Positions 1 to 8,556 of a stretch of DNA of 11,415 nucleotides are shown piece by piece. Positions within the stretch are counted from its first letter, which is position 1. Every line of letters starts with the position of its first letter. The stretch is from Methylococcaceae bacterium. GTDB lineage: Bacteria; Pseudomonadota; Gammaproteobacteria; Methylococcales; Methylomonadaceae. The notes beneath the pieces were generated by a model that was given only the letters and a program-made list of their open reading frames with translations, searched no databases and was not told the DNA's origin. A program made the position numbers and the translations under genes. Where the stretch lies: NCBI GenBank assembly GCA_947505055.1, contig CANNLO010000134.1:1-11415 (forward strand), in the 5' to 3' direction.

Positions 1-3000
1 CTGCAACGCCGCTAAAATAACATTCGCCGTTGGTGGCACCATAAAGAACAGTATTGCCAACAATAATATTTTCGGCGGGATTTATTGGGCAATCTTTAGG
101 TTGATAAATGGCGATACGTCCGCCGCTCATGCCTTTGCCTACATAATCGTTGCCTTCGCCTTCAAGGTTAATGCTGATGCCTTGAGCCAGAAACGCGCCA
201 AAACTTTGTCCTGCCGTACCTTTAACGTTGATAAGTATGGTGTCATCGGGTAGGCCTTTATTTCCATAACGTTTAGCGACTTCACCGGAAAGCATAGCTC
301 CGAAGGTACGGTTAATGTTATGAATCGGCGTATTTATAATAACGGGAACACCATTTTCCAAGGCAGATTTAGCTTCAGCAATCAAGCTATGATCCATAGC
401 ATGAGTCAGTCCGTGATCTTGACTTTCATGATGATAAACAATGGTATTTAGTTCAGTGGCTGGTTTATAAAAGACCCGACTGAAATCGAGTCCCTCAGTT
501 TTCCAATGGTTCAGTGAGCGCTGCATATCCAGGATATCTGAGCGTCCAATCATCTCATTAAAGCTGCGGAAACCCAGTTTAGCCATCCATTGCCTTACAT
601 CTTCTGCAACCATGAAGAAGTAATTGACGACATGTTCTGGTTGACCGGTAAAGCGTTTGCGTAATTCAGGGTCTTGTGTCGCAACACCGACCGGACAGGT
701 GTTTAGATGGCATTTACGCATCATTAAGCAACCCGATACGATCAGGGGTGCTGTGGCGAAGCCAAACTCATCGGCACCCAATAAAGCGCCGATAATAACA
801 TCGCGTCCGGTGCGTAAACCGCCGTCTACCTGAACAGAGATGCGTCCACGCAGTTTGTTCAGTACCAGCGTTTGGTGAGTTTCTGCTAAACCGATTTCCC
901 AAGGTAAGCCGGCATGTTTAATTGAGGTCATTGGACTTGCGCCGGTTCCGCCATCGTAGCCGGATATGGTGACATGGTCTGCGTGGGCTTTGGAAACACC
1001 AGCAGCAACCGTGCCAACACCGACTTCGGAAACCAGTTTGACGCTGATGCGAGCTTCAGGATTGACATTTTTCAAGTCATGAATCAACTGCGCCAAATCT
1101 TCGATCGAATAGATGTCATGATGCGGTGGAGGAGAGATTAAACCGACTCCACGCGTAGAATGGCGTACTTTCGCGATAACCTCATCAACTTTATGGCCGG
1201 GTAATTGGCCGCCTTCACCGGGTTTTGCACCCTGGCTGATTTTGATTTGAATGTCATCGGCGTTGACCAGATATTCAGTGGTTACCCCGAAACGTCCGGA
1301 GGCGACCTGTTTAATCGCTGAACGCATTGAATCACCATTGGGCATGGTTTTGAAGCGTTCTGGAAGTTCACCGCCTTCACCGGTATTCGACTTGCCGCCA
1401 ATACGATTCATCGCAATCGCCAGATTGGTATGTGCTTCGTATGAAATTGAACCGAACGACATGGCGCCGGTTGCAAAGCGTTTAACGATGTCGGCCGCAG
1501 ATTCCACTTCGTCCAAAGGTACGGGTGTAGAGCTTTCTTTGAGCGACATTAAGCCACGTAAAGTCAGCAGCGATTCGTTTTGCTCATCAATCAGGCGTGT
1601 AAATTCGGCATACTTTTCATAGCTGTTACTGCGAGTTGCGTGTTGCAGTGTGCTGATGGTTTCCGGTGTCCAGGTGTGTGCTTCACCGCGAATACGGTAA
1701 GCATATTCTCCGCCAATATCCAGCGCATCGCGCAATATAGGAGAATCGCCATAGGCAAGTTGGTGTCGACGACTGGTTTCTTCGCTGATTTCGCCAAGAC
1801 CTGCACCTTCAATCGTGCTGGTTGTGCCAGTAAAATAGCGATCTAGAAACGGTTCTGACAATCCGATTGCATTAAAGATTTGTGCGCCACAATAAGACTG
1901 ATAGGTCGAAATGCCCATTTTTGACATCACTTTAAGCAGGCCTTTAGAGACAGCTTTAATGTAGCTTTTATGTGCATCATATTCTTTTAGGCCCGGCATA
2001 TTTTCGCAGAGTCCTGACAGAGTATCAAAAGCCAGGTAAGGATTAACTGCTTCCGCACCGTAAGCCGCTAAAAGTGCGAAATGATGAACTTCGCGGGCTT
2101 CGCCGGTTTCTAATACCAGGCCAACTTTGGTTCGTAAACCTTCACGAGTCAGGTAGTGATGTACGGCAGAAGTCGCCAACAGAGCAGGAATCGCAATATG
2201 CGCTATATCCATATCCCGGTCTGAGAGAGCCAAAATATTATTGCCTTCATCGACTGCTTGTTTCGCTGCAAGACAAAGCTTGTCGAGCGCTTCTTCCATG
2301 CCATTGGCGCCCAAATTTGAGGCATAGCAAAGCGTCAGTGTTTTAGTTTTAAAGACGCCACCGGTTCGAGTTTCAATGCGACGAATTTTTTCCAGATCCT
2401 GATTGGTCAAAATAGGTTGCTCGACTTCCAGGCGCATGTGGGTTCCACCTTCGTCGAGTCCCAGCAAGTTGGGGCGCGGACCAATCAATGACACGAGTGA
2501 CATGACTAATTCTTCACGGATCGGGTCAATCGCAGGATTGGTAACTTGCGCAAAGCCTTGTTTGAAATAATCGTACAGCAAGCGCGAACGTTCGGATAAT
2601 ACTGCCAGTGCCGCGTCGATGCCCATTGAGCTGATCGGTTCCTGTCCGGTCTGGGCGATCGGTTTCAGGATGAATTCGATATCTTCACGGGTATAGCCAA
2701 ACGCCTGTTGCTTGTCCAAAAGGGTGCGGGCATCGGGCGCCATGGCAGAATTTTCGGGTGGCAAATCAGCAAGTAAGATTTGGGTTTTGGTTAGCCATTC
2801 CGCATACGGCTGGCTGCCGGCTAAATTTGATTTTAATTCTGCATCATCAATAATGCGACCTTGTTCGGTATCTATCAAAAGCATTTTGCCGGGTTGCAAA
2901 CGCCATTTTTTAATGATTTTGTGTTGTGGGATTTCCAGTACACCCATTTCCGAGGCCATAATAACGAAATCATCATCAGTAACCAAGTATCGTGCTGGAC

Positions 3001-4126
3001 GTAAGCCATTGCGATCGAGGGTTGCGCCGATTTGACGTCCATCGGTAAAAGCAATTGCTGCCGGGCCGTCCCATGGTTCCATCAATGCGGCGTTATATTC
3101 ATAAAACGCGCGTAATTTTTCATCCATTAAGACGTTGCCTGCCCAGGCTTCTGGAATTAGTAACGTCATGGCGTGGGCAAGTGAATAACCACCAGCAACC
3201 AATAATTCAACGGCGTTATCAAAGCAGGCGGAATCCGATTGTTCTTCGGCAATCAGAGGCCACAGTTTGTGGATGTCATCGCCTAATACTTTGGACGCAA
3301 TGGAGTGGCGGCGCGCAGCCATGCCATTGACATTGCCTCTTAAGGTATTAATTTCACCATTATGGGCGATAAAGCGGAAAGGGTGCGCTAAATCCCAAGT
3401 TGGGAAGGTGTTGGTAGAAAAGCGTTGATGAACCAAAGCCAGTGCGCTTTCCATGAGTTCATTGCTTAGGTCTGCATAAAAGGCTCCGACCTGATCTGCC
3501 AGTAGCATACCTTTGTAAACCAGTGTCCGTGACGACAATGACGGTATATAAAAAGAGTGGCCATGATCGAGCTTTAAATCGCGAACGGCGTTTTCAACCT
3601 GTTTGCGAATTACAAACAGTTTGCGTTCGAAAGCGTCTTGATCTGCGCAATCTTCTCCGCGAGCAATAAAAATCTGCCGAATGAAAGGTTCAACGGCCTT
3701 GACTGAATCGCCCAGTGTTTTATTATCGACAGGTACGTCCCGCCAGCCTAGTAGTACAGCTTTTTCTTTGGCAATAAGGTCGGTTAACAGTTTTTCGCAA
3801 GTCGCACGGTTATTGGCGTCGCTAGGTAAAAATACCATGCCGGCAGCATAATTCCCGGCTGACGGAAGCGTGATGCTCAATTTATCGCATTCAGCGCGTA
3901 AAAAAGTATCGGGCATTTGAATTAAAATGCCTGCACCATCGCCTGCATGAATGTCTGCACCAACCGCGCCACGGTGGGTCAGGTTCTTAAGTAACTCTAA
4001 ACCCTGACGAACGATTTCATGGCTTTTTTGACCCTTTATATGAACGATAAAACCTACACCGCATGCGTCATGTTCATTGCGTGGGTCATATAAACCTTGT
4101 CTGGTCGGTAGCATACTTTGACTCAT
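1..4126 (-). CDS. gltB: Glutamate synthase (GOGAT) large/alpha subunit, 3' end cut by window edge
   Basis: Catalyses transfer of the glutamine amide to 2-oxoglutarate, giving two glutamates, together with the small subunit GltD (not in the window). The frame stays open for 1375 codons and is still open at base 1; the family is about 1500 residues, so roughly the last 130 or more are missing. The start ATG at 4126 has a GAGG ribosome site 5 bases upstream. Residues 1-21 form a short propeptide before Cys22 (ACGVGF), the expected N-terminal nucleophile of the class II glutaminase domain, followed by THRGA and HNGEINT (near 254). The central domain has QVTNPAIDP (near 525). The FMN domain has PPPHHDIYS (near 1000) and [10 protein letters not shown] (near 1057). 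Cys1133, Cys1139 and Cys1144, with spacing C-x5-C-x4-C, match the 3Fe-4S ligands. The last visible residues ([16 protein letters not shown]) belong to the GXGXG beta-helix domain. No frameshift was seen at the points read along the gene. Confidence 0.97.
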   Translation of the reverse strand, partial: MSQSMLPTRQGLYDPRNEHDACGVGFIVHIKGQKSHEIVRQGLELLKNLTHRGAVGADIHAGDGAGILIQMPDTFLRAECDKLSITLPSAGNYAAGMVFLPSDANNRATCEKLLTDLIAKEKAVLLGWRDVPVDNKTLGDSVKAVEPFIRQIFIARGEDCADQDAFERKLFVIRKQVENAVRDLKLDHGHSFYIPSLSSRTLVYKGMLLADQVGAFYADLSNELMESALALVHQRFSTNTFPTWDLAHPFRFIAHNGEINTLRGNVNGMAARRHSIASKVLGDDIHKLWPLIAEEQSDSACFDNAVELLVAGGYSLAHAMTLLIPEAWAGNVLMDEKLRAFYEYNAALMEPWDGPAAIAFTDGRQIGATLDRNGLRPARYLVTDDDFVIMASEMGVLEIPQHKIIKKWRLQPGKMLLIDTEQGRIIDDAELKSNLAGSQPYAEWLTKTQILLADLPPENSAMAPDARTLLDKQQAFGYTREDIEFILKPIAQTGQEPISSMGIDAALAVLSERSRLLYDYFKQGFAQVTNPAIDPIREELVMSLVSLIGPRPNLLGLDEGGTHMRLEVEQPILTNQDLEKIRRIETRTGGVFKTKTLTLCYASNLGANGMEEALDKLCLAAKQAVDEGNNILALSDRDMDIAHIAIPALLATSAVHHYLTREGLRTKVGLVLETGEAREVHHFALLAAYGAEAVNPYLAFDTLSGLCENMPGLKEYDAHKSYIKAVSKGLLKVMSKMGISTYQSYCGAQIFNAIGLSEPFLDRYFTGTTSTIEGAGLGEISEETSRRHQLAYGDSPILRDALDIGGEYAYRIRGEAHTWTPETISTLQHATRSNSYEKYAEFTRLIDEQNESLLTLRGLMSLKESSTPVPLDEVESAADIVKRFATGAMSFGSISYEAHTNLAIAMNRIGGKSNTGEGGELPERFKTMPNGDSMRSAIKQVASGRFGVTTEYLVNADDIQIKISQGAKPGEGGQLPGHKVDEVIAKVRHSTRGVGLISPPPHHDIYSIEDLAQLIHDLKNVNPEARISVKLVSEVGVGTVAAGVSKAHADHVTISGYDGGTGASPMTSIKHAGLPWEIGLAETHQTLVLNKLRGRISVQVDGGLRTGRDVIIGALLGADEFGFATAPLIVSGCLMMRKCHLNTCPVGVATQDPELRKRFTGQPEHVVNYFFMVAEDVRQWMAKLGFRSFNEMIGRSDILDMQRSLNHWKTEGLDFSRVFYKPATELNTIVYHHESQDHGLTHAMDHSLIAEAKSALENGVPVIINTPIHNINRTFGAMLSGEVAKRYGNKGLPDDTILINVKGTAGQSFGAFLAQGISINLEGEGNDYVGKGMSGGRIAIYQPKDCPINPAENIIVGNTVLYGATNGECYFSGVA

Positions 4127-4249
4127 TGTCACCTCAAAAAAATATTACATAAAGGGCTGATATACTGTAATTTAAAAACCCTCGTTCTGCACCTAAACTC
4201 TATTATTCTATTGCTTGTATCAGGTGCGGTGGCACGGCAAAACTATTCA

Positions 4250-4278
4250 ATTATACAGATGGTATGATTTTCTGTCAC
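4250..4278 (-). promoter_or_regulatory. Near-consensus sigma-70 promoter of gltB
   Basis: On the minus strand a -35 box GTGACA (4278-4273, five of six matches to TTGACA) lies exactly 17 bases before a perfect -10 box TATAAT (4255-4250). Transcription would begin near 4243, giving a leader of about 117 bases before the gltB ATG at 4126. The leader contains an imperfectly placed 6-base inverted repeat, GCACCT (4189-4194) and AGGTGC (4222-4227), which is too weak to call an operator. The assignment rests on consensus match and spacing only. Confidence 0.65.
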
Positions 4279-4412
4279 GCGGTGTTTTTAATTGTCGCTG
4301 TAATTATTTACTTGCTAAAGCTATGTATTTTTTAAATAAAAGTCTCAAATACTGATTAGTTAAAAATCTATGGTTCTTTGTGGACTGTTTGTTTTTTTGG
4401 ATATTTTCCTGA

Positions 4413-4441
4413 TGGACGATCTAGGCATGAATCAGTATAGT
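4413..4441 (+). promoter_or_regulatory. Candidate promoter of the ubiquinone hydroxylase gene
   Basis: TGGACG (4413-4418, four of six matches to the -35 consensus) and TATAGT (4436-4441, five of six matches to the -10 consensus) are separated by 17 bases. Transcription would start near 4448, about 84 bases before the ATG at 4532. The match is modest and the region is AT-rich, so chance boxes are likely; other start sites are possible. Confidence 0.35.
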
Positions 4442-4470
4442 GACAGTTTAGCTTTATAGATTAGAAGGGT

Positions 4471-4493
4471 GATTCCTTGGTTTTTTAGGAATC
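4471..4493 (+). other. Hairpin in the leader of the ubiquinone hydroxylase gene
   Basis: GATTCCT (4471-4477) and AGGAATC (4487-4493) can pair as a perfect 7-base stem around the 9-base loop TGGTTTTTT. If transcription starts near 4448, this sits within the 5' untranslated leader, about 38 bases before the start codon. The gene has no convincing Shine-Dalgarno sequence. A role in translation or attenuation is possible, but a chance structure is not excluded. Confidence 0.35.
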
Positions 4494-4531
4494 CATGCAG
4501 TTGTTGATGAGAGTTCATTTTTTGGTTAATT

Positions 4532-5749
4532 ATGAAAGAAAGTTTTGATGTTGTCATTGTTGGCGGTGGCATGGTAGGCGCCGCAGTTGCTTGTAGTTTA
4601 GGCGGAAGTACCTTAAAAGTGGCTGTTATAGAAAGTCAGATGCCAGAAGCTTTTAATGCTGATCAGGCTCATGATTTAAGAGTTTCGGCGCTCAGTATTG
4701 CTTCAAAGAACATTATTGAGACGGTAGGTGCTTGGTCTGGGATCACCAGTCGCAGACTTTGTCCGTTTCGGAGAATGCGGGTTTGGGAAACTGCCGGAGA
4801 TACTGAATTCTGCAGTGACGATATAAATTTTCCTGAATTGGGCTATATCGTTGAAAATCGAGTGACACAACTTGCGCTTCTGGAACAATTGCAGACTTTT
4901 CAGAATATTCAATTAATGTGTCCAGCAACTATCACCAAAATTAATTACTTTTCTGGAATGCCCTCTGAAGTAGAGCTAGGTGATGGTCGGGTTTTGTTGG
5001 CAAAGGTTTTGGTTGCAGCTGATGGTGGTCAGTCGAGAGTCAGGCAAGCTGTGGGCTTGGGTGTTACCAGTTGGGATTATCAACAACATGCACTGGTTAT
5101 ATACATTGAAACTGAATACGGCCAGCAGGACATAACCTGGCAACGTTTTGTGCCCAGTGGACCGCAAGCTTTTTTGCCGCTAACCGGTCATTTTGGTTCT
5201 GTAGTCTGGTATAACTCAGCGGACGAGGTACGTCGGCTTAAAGCAATGCCGTATGAAGATTTATTGCTTGAAATGACTGCGACTTTTCCTGATTGCTTGG
5301 GCAAGGTTATGGCTGTTCTGGGTACGGCGAGTTTCCCGTTAAAACGCCAGCATGCACAAAGTTATGTAAAACCGGGCGTGGTTCTAGTTGGTGATGCGGC
5401 TCATATGATTAATCCCTTGGCGGGACAAGGTGTTAACATTGGTTTGTTGGATGCGGCGGCTTTGGGTGAGGTTTTGATTGAGGCGAGCAGGCAAGGTCTC
5501 GAACTGGGTGAGCTTAAGGTTTTAAGGCGCTATGAACAAATGCGTCGGAATGAAAATTTAAAAATGATGACGGTTATGGACCTTTTTTATCGTGTGTTTA
5601 GCAATCAGCTGTTGCCAGTCAAATTTTTACGAAATTTGGGGCTTGGCTTAGCAGAGCGAGTTTTGCCTGCAAAAAACAAGGTGATGCGTGCTGCGATGGG
5701 TTTGGAGGGTAAATTGCCCAAGCTTGCCAAGGGCGAGTCAATTATTTAA
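4532..5749 (+). CDS. UbiH/UbiF/VisC/COQ6-family FAD-dependent ubiquinone-biosynthesis hydroxylase (UbiF/UbiI-like)
   Basis: A flavoprotein monooxygenase of 405 residues, the usual family length, expected to hydroxylate the ring of a ubiquinone precursor using FAD, NAD(P)H and O2. The N-terminal FAD fold has GGGMVG at 11-16 and the ribose-binding acid Glu34. The middle DG motif is VAADGGQSRVR (161-171). The GD motif VGDAAH (286-291) is followed by INPLAGQGVN (293-302), the UbiH-family signature. Recalled from E. coli sequences, TWQRFVPSGPQAFLPL and the C-terminal MDLFYRVFSN look like UbiF, while LRVSALSIAS and WDYQQHALV are shared with UbiI. I therefore cannot tell whether it acts at C5 or C6 of the ring, and give no symbol. 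It is transcribed divergently from gltB. The start is the first ATG of the frame that keeps the FAD motif complete; its ribosome site is weak. The broken PilZ gene follows 107 bases later on the same strand. Confidence 0.92.
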   Translation: MKESFDVVIVGGGMVGAAVACSLGGSTLKVAVIESQMPEAFNADQAHDLRVSALSIASKNIIETVGAWSGITSRRLCPFRRMRVWETAGDTEFCSDDINFPELGYIVENRVTQLALLEQLQTFQNIQLMCPATITKINYFSGMPSEVELGDGRVLLAKVLVAADGGQSRVRQAVGLGVTSWDYQQHALVIYIETEYGQQDITWQRFVPSGPQAFLPLTGHFGSVVWYNSADEVRRLKAMPYEDLLLEMTATFPDCLGKVMAVLGTASFPLKRQHAQSYVKPGVVLVGDAAHMINPLAGQGVNIGLLDAAALGEVLIEASRQGLELGELKVLRRYEQMRRNENLKMMTVMDLFYRVFSNQLLPVKFLRNLGLGLAERVLPAKNKVMRAAMGLEGKLPKLAKGESII

Positions 5750-5757
5750 ATAATTGA
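5738..5757. repeat. Perfect 20-base AT-rich palindrome over the hydroxylase stop codon
   Basis: TCAATTATTT followed immediately by AAATAATTGA is a perfect dyad with no spacer. It covers the last codons and the TAA stop (5747-5749) of the hydroxylase gene. With no loop and no T-run after it, it is not a typical terminator. It could be a binding site for a dimeric protein or a coincidence in AT-rich sequence. Confidence 0.5.
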
Positions 5758-5856
5758 TTGCCAAACAATGTCAATAAGCTGATTTCTAATAAAAGCGAAT
5801 CGCGAAATAAGTTGCTTGCTAAAGTTTTGGAATTAATTTGATGAGGGTTGGGTGGT

Positions 5857-6244
5857 ATGGAAAATAGGCTTTATCAACGAATTTCAATACAAGTTTCAGC
5901 TACAGTCATAACCGAACAGGGTGAGCGCATAGAAGTTGTCGCATTGATTTATCAAGTGAAGGATTAGGTATCGAATGCAGTCCCGTCAGAGGAACGCAAT
6001 TACCCCGAGTGGAAGTTTTCTTCATAATGGAAAATTATTAGAACTGCTGGTTGAGTTTAAGCTTGATGATGAAGTAAATGCGTTAAGCAAAAATACGGTG
6101 AAATGCCGTGTGGTTTTTCCACGACGCTTGTCAAGTGAGCAATGTAAGATCGGATTTCGGTTTGTCGATATTGACGATGAACTCCATGAGCGGCTTATCC
6201 AATTTATTGGCAGAACAAAGATGCTACATTTATCGCGAAAATAA
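5857..6244 (+). pseudogene. PilZ-domain protein (putative c-di-GMP receptor), split by two single-base frameshifts
   Basis: Three successive frames together spell one PilZ domain of about 129 residues. The first frame starts at ATG 5857 and reads MENRLYQRISIQV, containing the RxxxR c-di-GMP motif (R4, R8), then meets a stop at 5965. The second, entered at 5946, reads DLSSEGLGIECS, containing the D-x-S-x-x-G motif, and stops at 6039. The third, entered near 5984, reads RQRNAITPSGSF, then LLELLVEFKLDD and CKIGFRFVDIDDELHERLIQFI, and ends at TAA 6242. Restoring one base near 5946 (GCATTG-GAT) and one in the C-run 5982-5984 would give one open frame. PilZ proteins bind cyclic di-GMP and adjust motility, adhesion or exopolysaccharide. 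Both RNA-binding motifs survive but cannot be made in one chain. True decay and sequencing error both fit; the long intact genes beside it argue somewhat for decay. Confidence 0.8.
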
Positions 6245-6246
6245 AC

Positions 6247-6276
6247 TGCCACAGGCTGATCTGAGATTTTGTGGCA
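6247..6276. terminator. Candidate bidirectional terminator between convergent genes
   Basis: TGCCACA (6247-6253) and TGTGGCA (6270-6276) form a perfect 7-base stem with a 16-base loop. T-rich tracts follow on both strands: AATTTATTTT on the plus side and GTTTATTTT on the minus side. It begins three bases after the PilZ stop and lies about 40 bases past the stop of the minus-strand NTF2-like gene, where a shared terminator would be expected. The T tracts are interrupted and the loop is long, so efficiency is uncertain. Confidence 0.5.
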
Positions 6277-6315
6277 ATTTATTTTGCTGAGCCTCTTAAT
6301 TACATGAAGCTGGTT

Positions 6316-6723
6316 TTATTTACTAACCTGGGCAATCCAGTCTTCAAGATTGTAATAATTAGTAATTCGAGCCACTTTGTTATCACGAATTTCAAAAAAT
6401 GCACCTGCAGGCAGATTGTATTTTTGTCCTTGTGCTGCAGGTAAACCTTCGTCAGTTTTAAGATATTCGCCTAATACAACAAATTCAGCAGCGGCACGAT
6501 TGCCATCGGCAGTAGCCATGATGACCATATCGACCAGTTGTTCTTTGTAATTATTGTTCATGCAGGCCATGAACTGGGTGAAGGCGTCTTTGCCAATTTC
6601 GCGTTTGCCTTGATTAATGTCGTGAATGACATCGTCGGTTAGCAGTTTTAGAAAAGTCTCCATATCACCGCCATTAAATGCGGCATAGTATTTTTGTATC
6701 AGGTTAATGCTGTCTTGGTTCAT
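6316..6723 (-). CDS. NTF2/SnoaL-like (ketosteroid isomerase-related) small protein
   Basis: A protein of 135 residues with the pattern of a cone-shaped NTF2-like fold. An N-terminal helix (INLIQKYYAAFNGGDMETFLKLL) leads to DDVIHDINQGKREIGKDAF, then strands around AAAEFVVLGEYLKTD, and the C-terminal strand pair FFEIRDNKVARITNYYN. This fits the steroid delta-isomerase-related and SnoaL-like group. The fold binds small hydrophobic ligands or catalyses isomerase-type reactions, but many members have no known substrate, and I cannot assign one here. No signal peptide or membrane segment is visible, so it is probably cytoplasmic. The ATG at 6723 has a good AAGGAG site 6 bases upstream. It lies 70 bases downstream of glnS on the same strand, with a strong hairpin in the gap, so it may or may not share the glnS transcript. 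Confidence 0.82.
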   Translation of the reverse strand: MNQDSINLIQKYYAAFNGGDMETFLKLLTDDVIHDINQGKREIGKDAFTQFMACMNNNYKEQLVDMVIMATADGNRAAAEFVVLGEYLKTDEGLPAAQGQKYNLPAGAFFEIRDNKVARITNYYNLEDWIAQVSK

Positions 6724-6760
6724 AGTGGCTCCTTGTTTATATTTAAAGTTTAATTAGCAG

Positions 6761-6785
6761 GGTAGGGCGTGCCATACGCCCTACC
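6761..6785. repeat. Strong GC-rich hairpin between glnS and the NTF2-like gene
   Basis: GGTAGGGCGT (6761-6770) and ACGCCCTACC (6776-6785) are perfect inverted repeats with a 5-base loop. It begins 8 bases past the glnS stop on the minus strand. No T-run follows on that strand, so it is not a standard intrinsic terminator. It could protect the glnS transcript end, weaken read-through into the next gene, or be one copy of a dispersed REP-like palindrome. Confidence 0.6.
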
Positions 6786-6793
6786 AATACTCG

Positions 6794-8458
6794 TCAGTCT
6801 TTTTCCCAATTATCCCGCAAGGTTACGGTACGGTTAAAGACCAGTTTGCCTTCAATGCTATCTATGGCGTCAAAGCAGAAATAGCCGATGCGTTCAAATT
6901 GATAACGGTTTTCTGGTTGCGGCTGAGCCAGACTGGCTTCGACACGGCAATCGCTGAGGACTTCGAGCGACTCCGGGTTGATTGCATCCAGGAAGTTTGG
7001 TTCATTATCTGGGCTAGGCACTTTAAACAAGCGACTGTATAAACGTAATTCTGCCGGGTAAGAGTGCTGTTCGGATACCCAGTGAATCACGCCTTTGACT
7101 TTGCGGCCTTCGGGGTTTTTACCCAGCGTATCGGGGTCGTAGCTGCATCGCAGTTCGATAATGTTACCGTCAGCATCCTTGATGACTTCATTGCATTGGA
7201 TAACGTAAGCGCCACGCAAACGTACTTCACCACCCGCAATCAAACGCTTGAATTTAGGCGGTGGAACTTCGGCAAAATCATCCTGTTCAATCAAAATCAC
7301 CTTGGAAAAGGGTACGACACGTTTCCCCAGTTCCGGCTTTTGCGGATGATTGCCAACTTCCAGGTGTTCGGTTTGGTCTTCCGGATAATTATCGATGACG
7401 ATACGCAGCGGTTGCAAAACAGCCATGGCTCTGGGTGCATTGTCGTTTAAGTCTTCGCGGATGCAGTATTCCAGTACGCCCATTTCTATCCAGGAATTCT
7501 GTTTGGTCAGGCCGATGCGCTCGCAAAAATCACGTATTGATTTCGGCGTAAAGCCTGCTCGCCGCAAGCCGGCAATAGTTGGCATGCGCGGATCATCCCA
7601 GCCGTGAACGTGTTTTTCAGTAACCAATTGATTAAGTTTACGCTTGCTGACGATGGTGTATTCCAGTTGCAAACGGGCAAATTCAATTTGTTGAGGATGA
7701 CAAGGTGTTTTCAGTTGCTCCAGTACCCAGTCGTAAAGCGGGCGATGATCTTCAAATTCCAGTGTGCACAAAGAATGCGTGATGCCTTCGATCGCGTCAG
7801 AAATACAATGGGTGTAATCGTACATCGGATAAATGCACCAGTCATTGCCGGTGCGTTGATGATGAACGCGGCGAATCCGATAGATTGCCGGATCGCGCAT
7901 ATTGATGTTTGGTGAGGCCATGTCGATCTTGGCGCGTAATACATACTGTCCATCGGCAAATTCACCGGCACGCATCCGTATAAATAAATCCAGGTTTTCT
8001 GCGATGGAACGACTGCGATCGGGACTTTCCTTGCCGGGTTCAGTTAGCGTGCCACGATATTCTCGGATTTGTTCGGCAGACAAGCTGTCCACATAGGCTT
8101 GGCCTTGTTCGATCAGCTGGAGGGCATAGTTGTAAAGCTGTTCAAAATAATCCGAGGCATGGTGCAATTCTGACCATTCAAAGCCTAACCATTCAACGTC
8201 GCGTTTGATGGCTTGCACATATTCATCACTTTCTTTTTCAGGATTGGTGTCGTCAAAACGCAGGTTACAGCGGCCGTTATTTTCGGCGGCGATGCCAAAA
8301 TTCAAACAAATTGATTTTGCATGACCGATATGTAAATAGCCATTAGGTTCAGGTGGAAAGCGGGTGATGACTTTGCCCTCATTCTTATGTTCTTTCAGAT
8401 CATTGGCAATGATTTGGCGAATAAAGTTCGACGCTGGTTGGGTATCGTTTGTGGACAT
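6794..8458 (-). CDS. glnS: Glutaminyl-tRNA synthetase
   Basis: A class I aminoacyl-tRNA synthetase that charges glutamine onto tRNA(Gln) with ATP in the cytoplasm. From the ATG at 8458 the protein has 554 residues, the length of E. coli GlnS, and aligns with it from NFIRQII (11-17) almost to the end. The ATP-binding motif [12 protein letters not shown] is at 35-46. The KMSKS-type loop reads VSKRK near residue 270, as in the family. [16 protein letters not shown] and [10 protein letters not shown] belong to the acceptor-binding region. The C-terminal beta-barrel anticodon domain runs from about 340, with VKGVIHWVS and VFNRTV conserved. An in-frame TTG at 8494 would add 12 residues, but the best -10 box (8508-8503) would place the transcript start beside it, so the ATG is preferred. 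Its ribosome site is poor. It lies 98 bases downstream of rlmJ on the same strand. Confidence 0.97.
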   Translation of the reverse strand: MSTNDTQPASNFIRQIIANDLKEHKNEGKVITRFPPEPNGYLHIGHAKSICLNFGIAAENNGRCNLRFDDTNPEKESDEYVQAIKRDVEWLGFEWSELHHASDYFEQLYNYALQLIEQGQAYVDSLSAEQIREYRGTLTEPGKESPDRSRSIAENLDLFIRMRAGEFADGQYVLRAKIDMASPNINMRDPAIYRIRRVHHQRTGNDWCIYPMYDYTHCISDAIEGITHSLCTLEFEDHRPLYDWVLEQLKTPCHPQQIEFARLQLEYTIVSKRKLNQLVTEKHVHGWDDPRMPTIAGLRRAGFTPKSIRDFCERIGLTKQNSWIEMGVLEYCIREDLNDNAPRAMAVLQPLRIVIDNYPEDQTEHLEVGNHPQKPELGKRVVPFSKVILIEQDDFAEVPPPKFKRLIAGGEVRLRGAYVIQCNEVIKDADGNIIELRCSYDPDTLGKNPEGRKVKGVIHWVSEQHSYPAELRLYSRLFKVPSPDNEPNFLDAINPESLEVLSDCRVEASLAQPQPENRYQFERIGYFCFDAIDSIEGKLVFNRTVTLRDNWEKD

Positions 8459-8502
8459 TGGGTTGCTATGGGTTATTGAAGAATAGGTGTGCAAAAAGTT
8501 AG

Positions 8503-8508
8503 ATTATA
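8503..8508 (-). promoter_or_regulatory. Candidate -10 box for glnS
   Basis: A perfect TATAAT on the minus strand, preceded directly by TG, lies 45 bases before the preferred glnS ATG. No good -35 hexamer is found at 16-18 bases upstream. Transcription would start near 8496, giving a leader of about 37 bases. This supports glnS having its own promoter besides possible read-through from rlmJ. Confidence 0.45.
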
Positions 8509-8556
8509 CATTTTATTTAATATACGGTGGGCAGCACTTTTCTGATCACCATGAAG

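Noticed and set aside
1251..3330. Several plus-strand open frames of about 90-120 codons (for example 1251-1622, 2712-3035, 3055-3330)
   Set aside because: They lie opposite gltB, whose minus-strand frame carries all the expected motifs; their translations have no recognisable domain.
4189..4227. Inverted repeat GCACCT/AGGTGC in the gltB leader as an operator or riboswitch
   Set aside because: The arms are only 6 bases with a 27-base loop, and no conserved riboswitch core is visible.
4703..5167. Minus-strand short frames inside the ubiquinone hydroxylase gene
   Set aside because: They are short, lack recognisable features and lie antisense to a gene with complete FAD motifs.
5940..5990. Programmed ribosomal frameshifting as an explanation of the PilZ breaks
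   Set aside because: Two separate shifts would be needed within about 40 bases, and no slippery heptamer or downstream pseudoknot is seen at either site.
6022..6290. Frames overlapping the 3' part of the PilZ gene (6022-6252 minus, 6108-6290 plus)
   Set aside because: The PilZ reading explains this DNA; these translations have no domain pattern.
7064..7971. Open frames on both strands inside glnS (7064-7450, 7604-7915, 7711-7971)
   Set aside because: They are overlaps of the well-conserved glnS frame, with no ribosome site or domain of their own.
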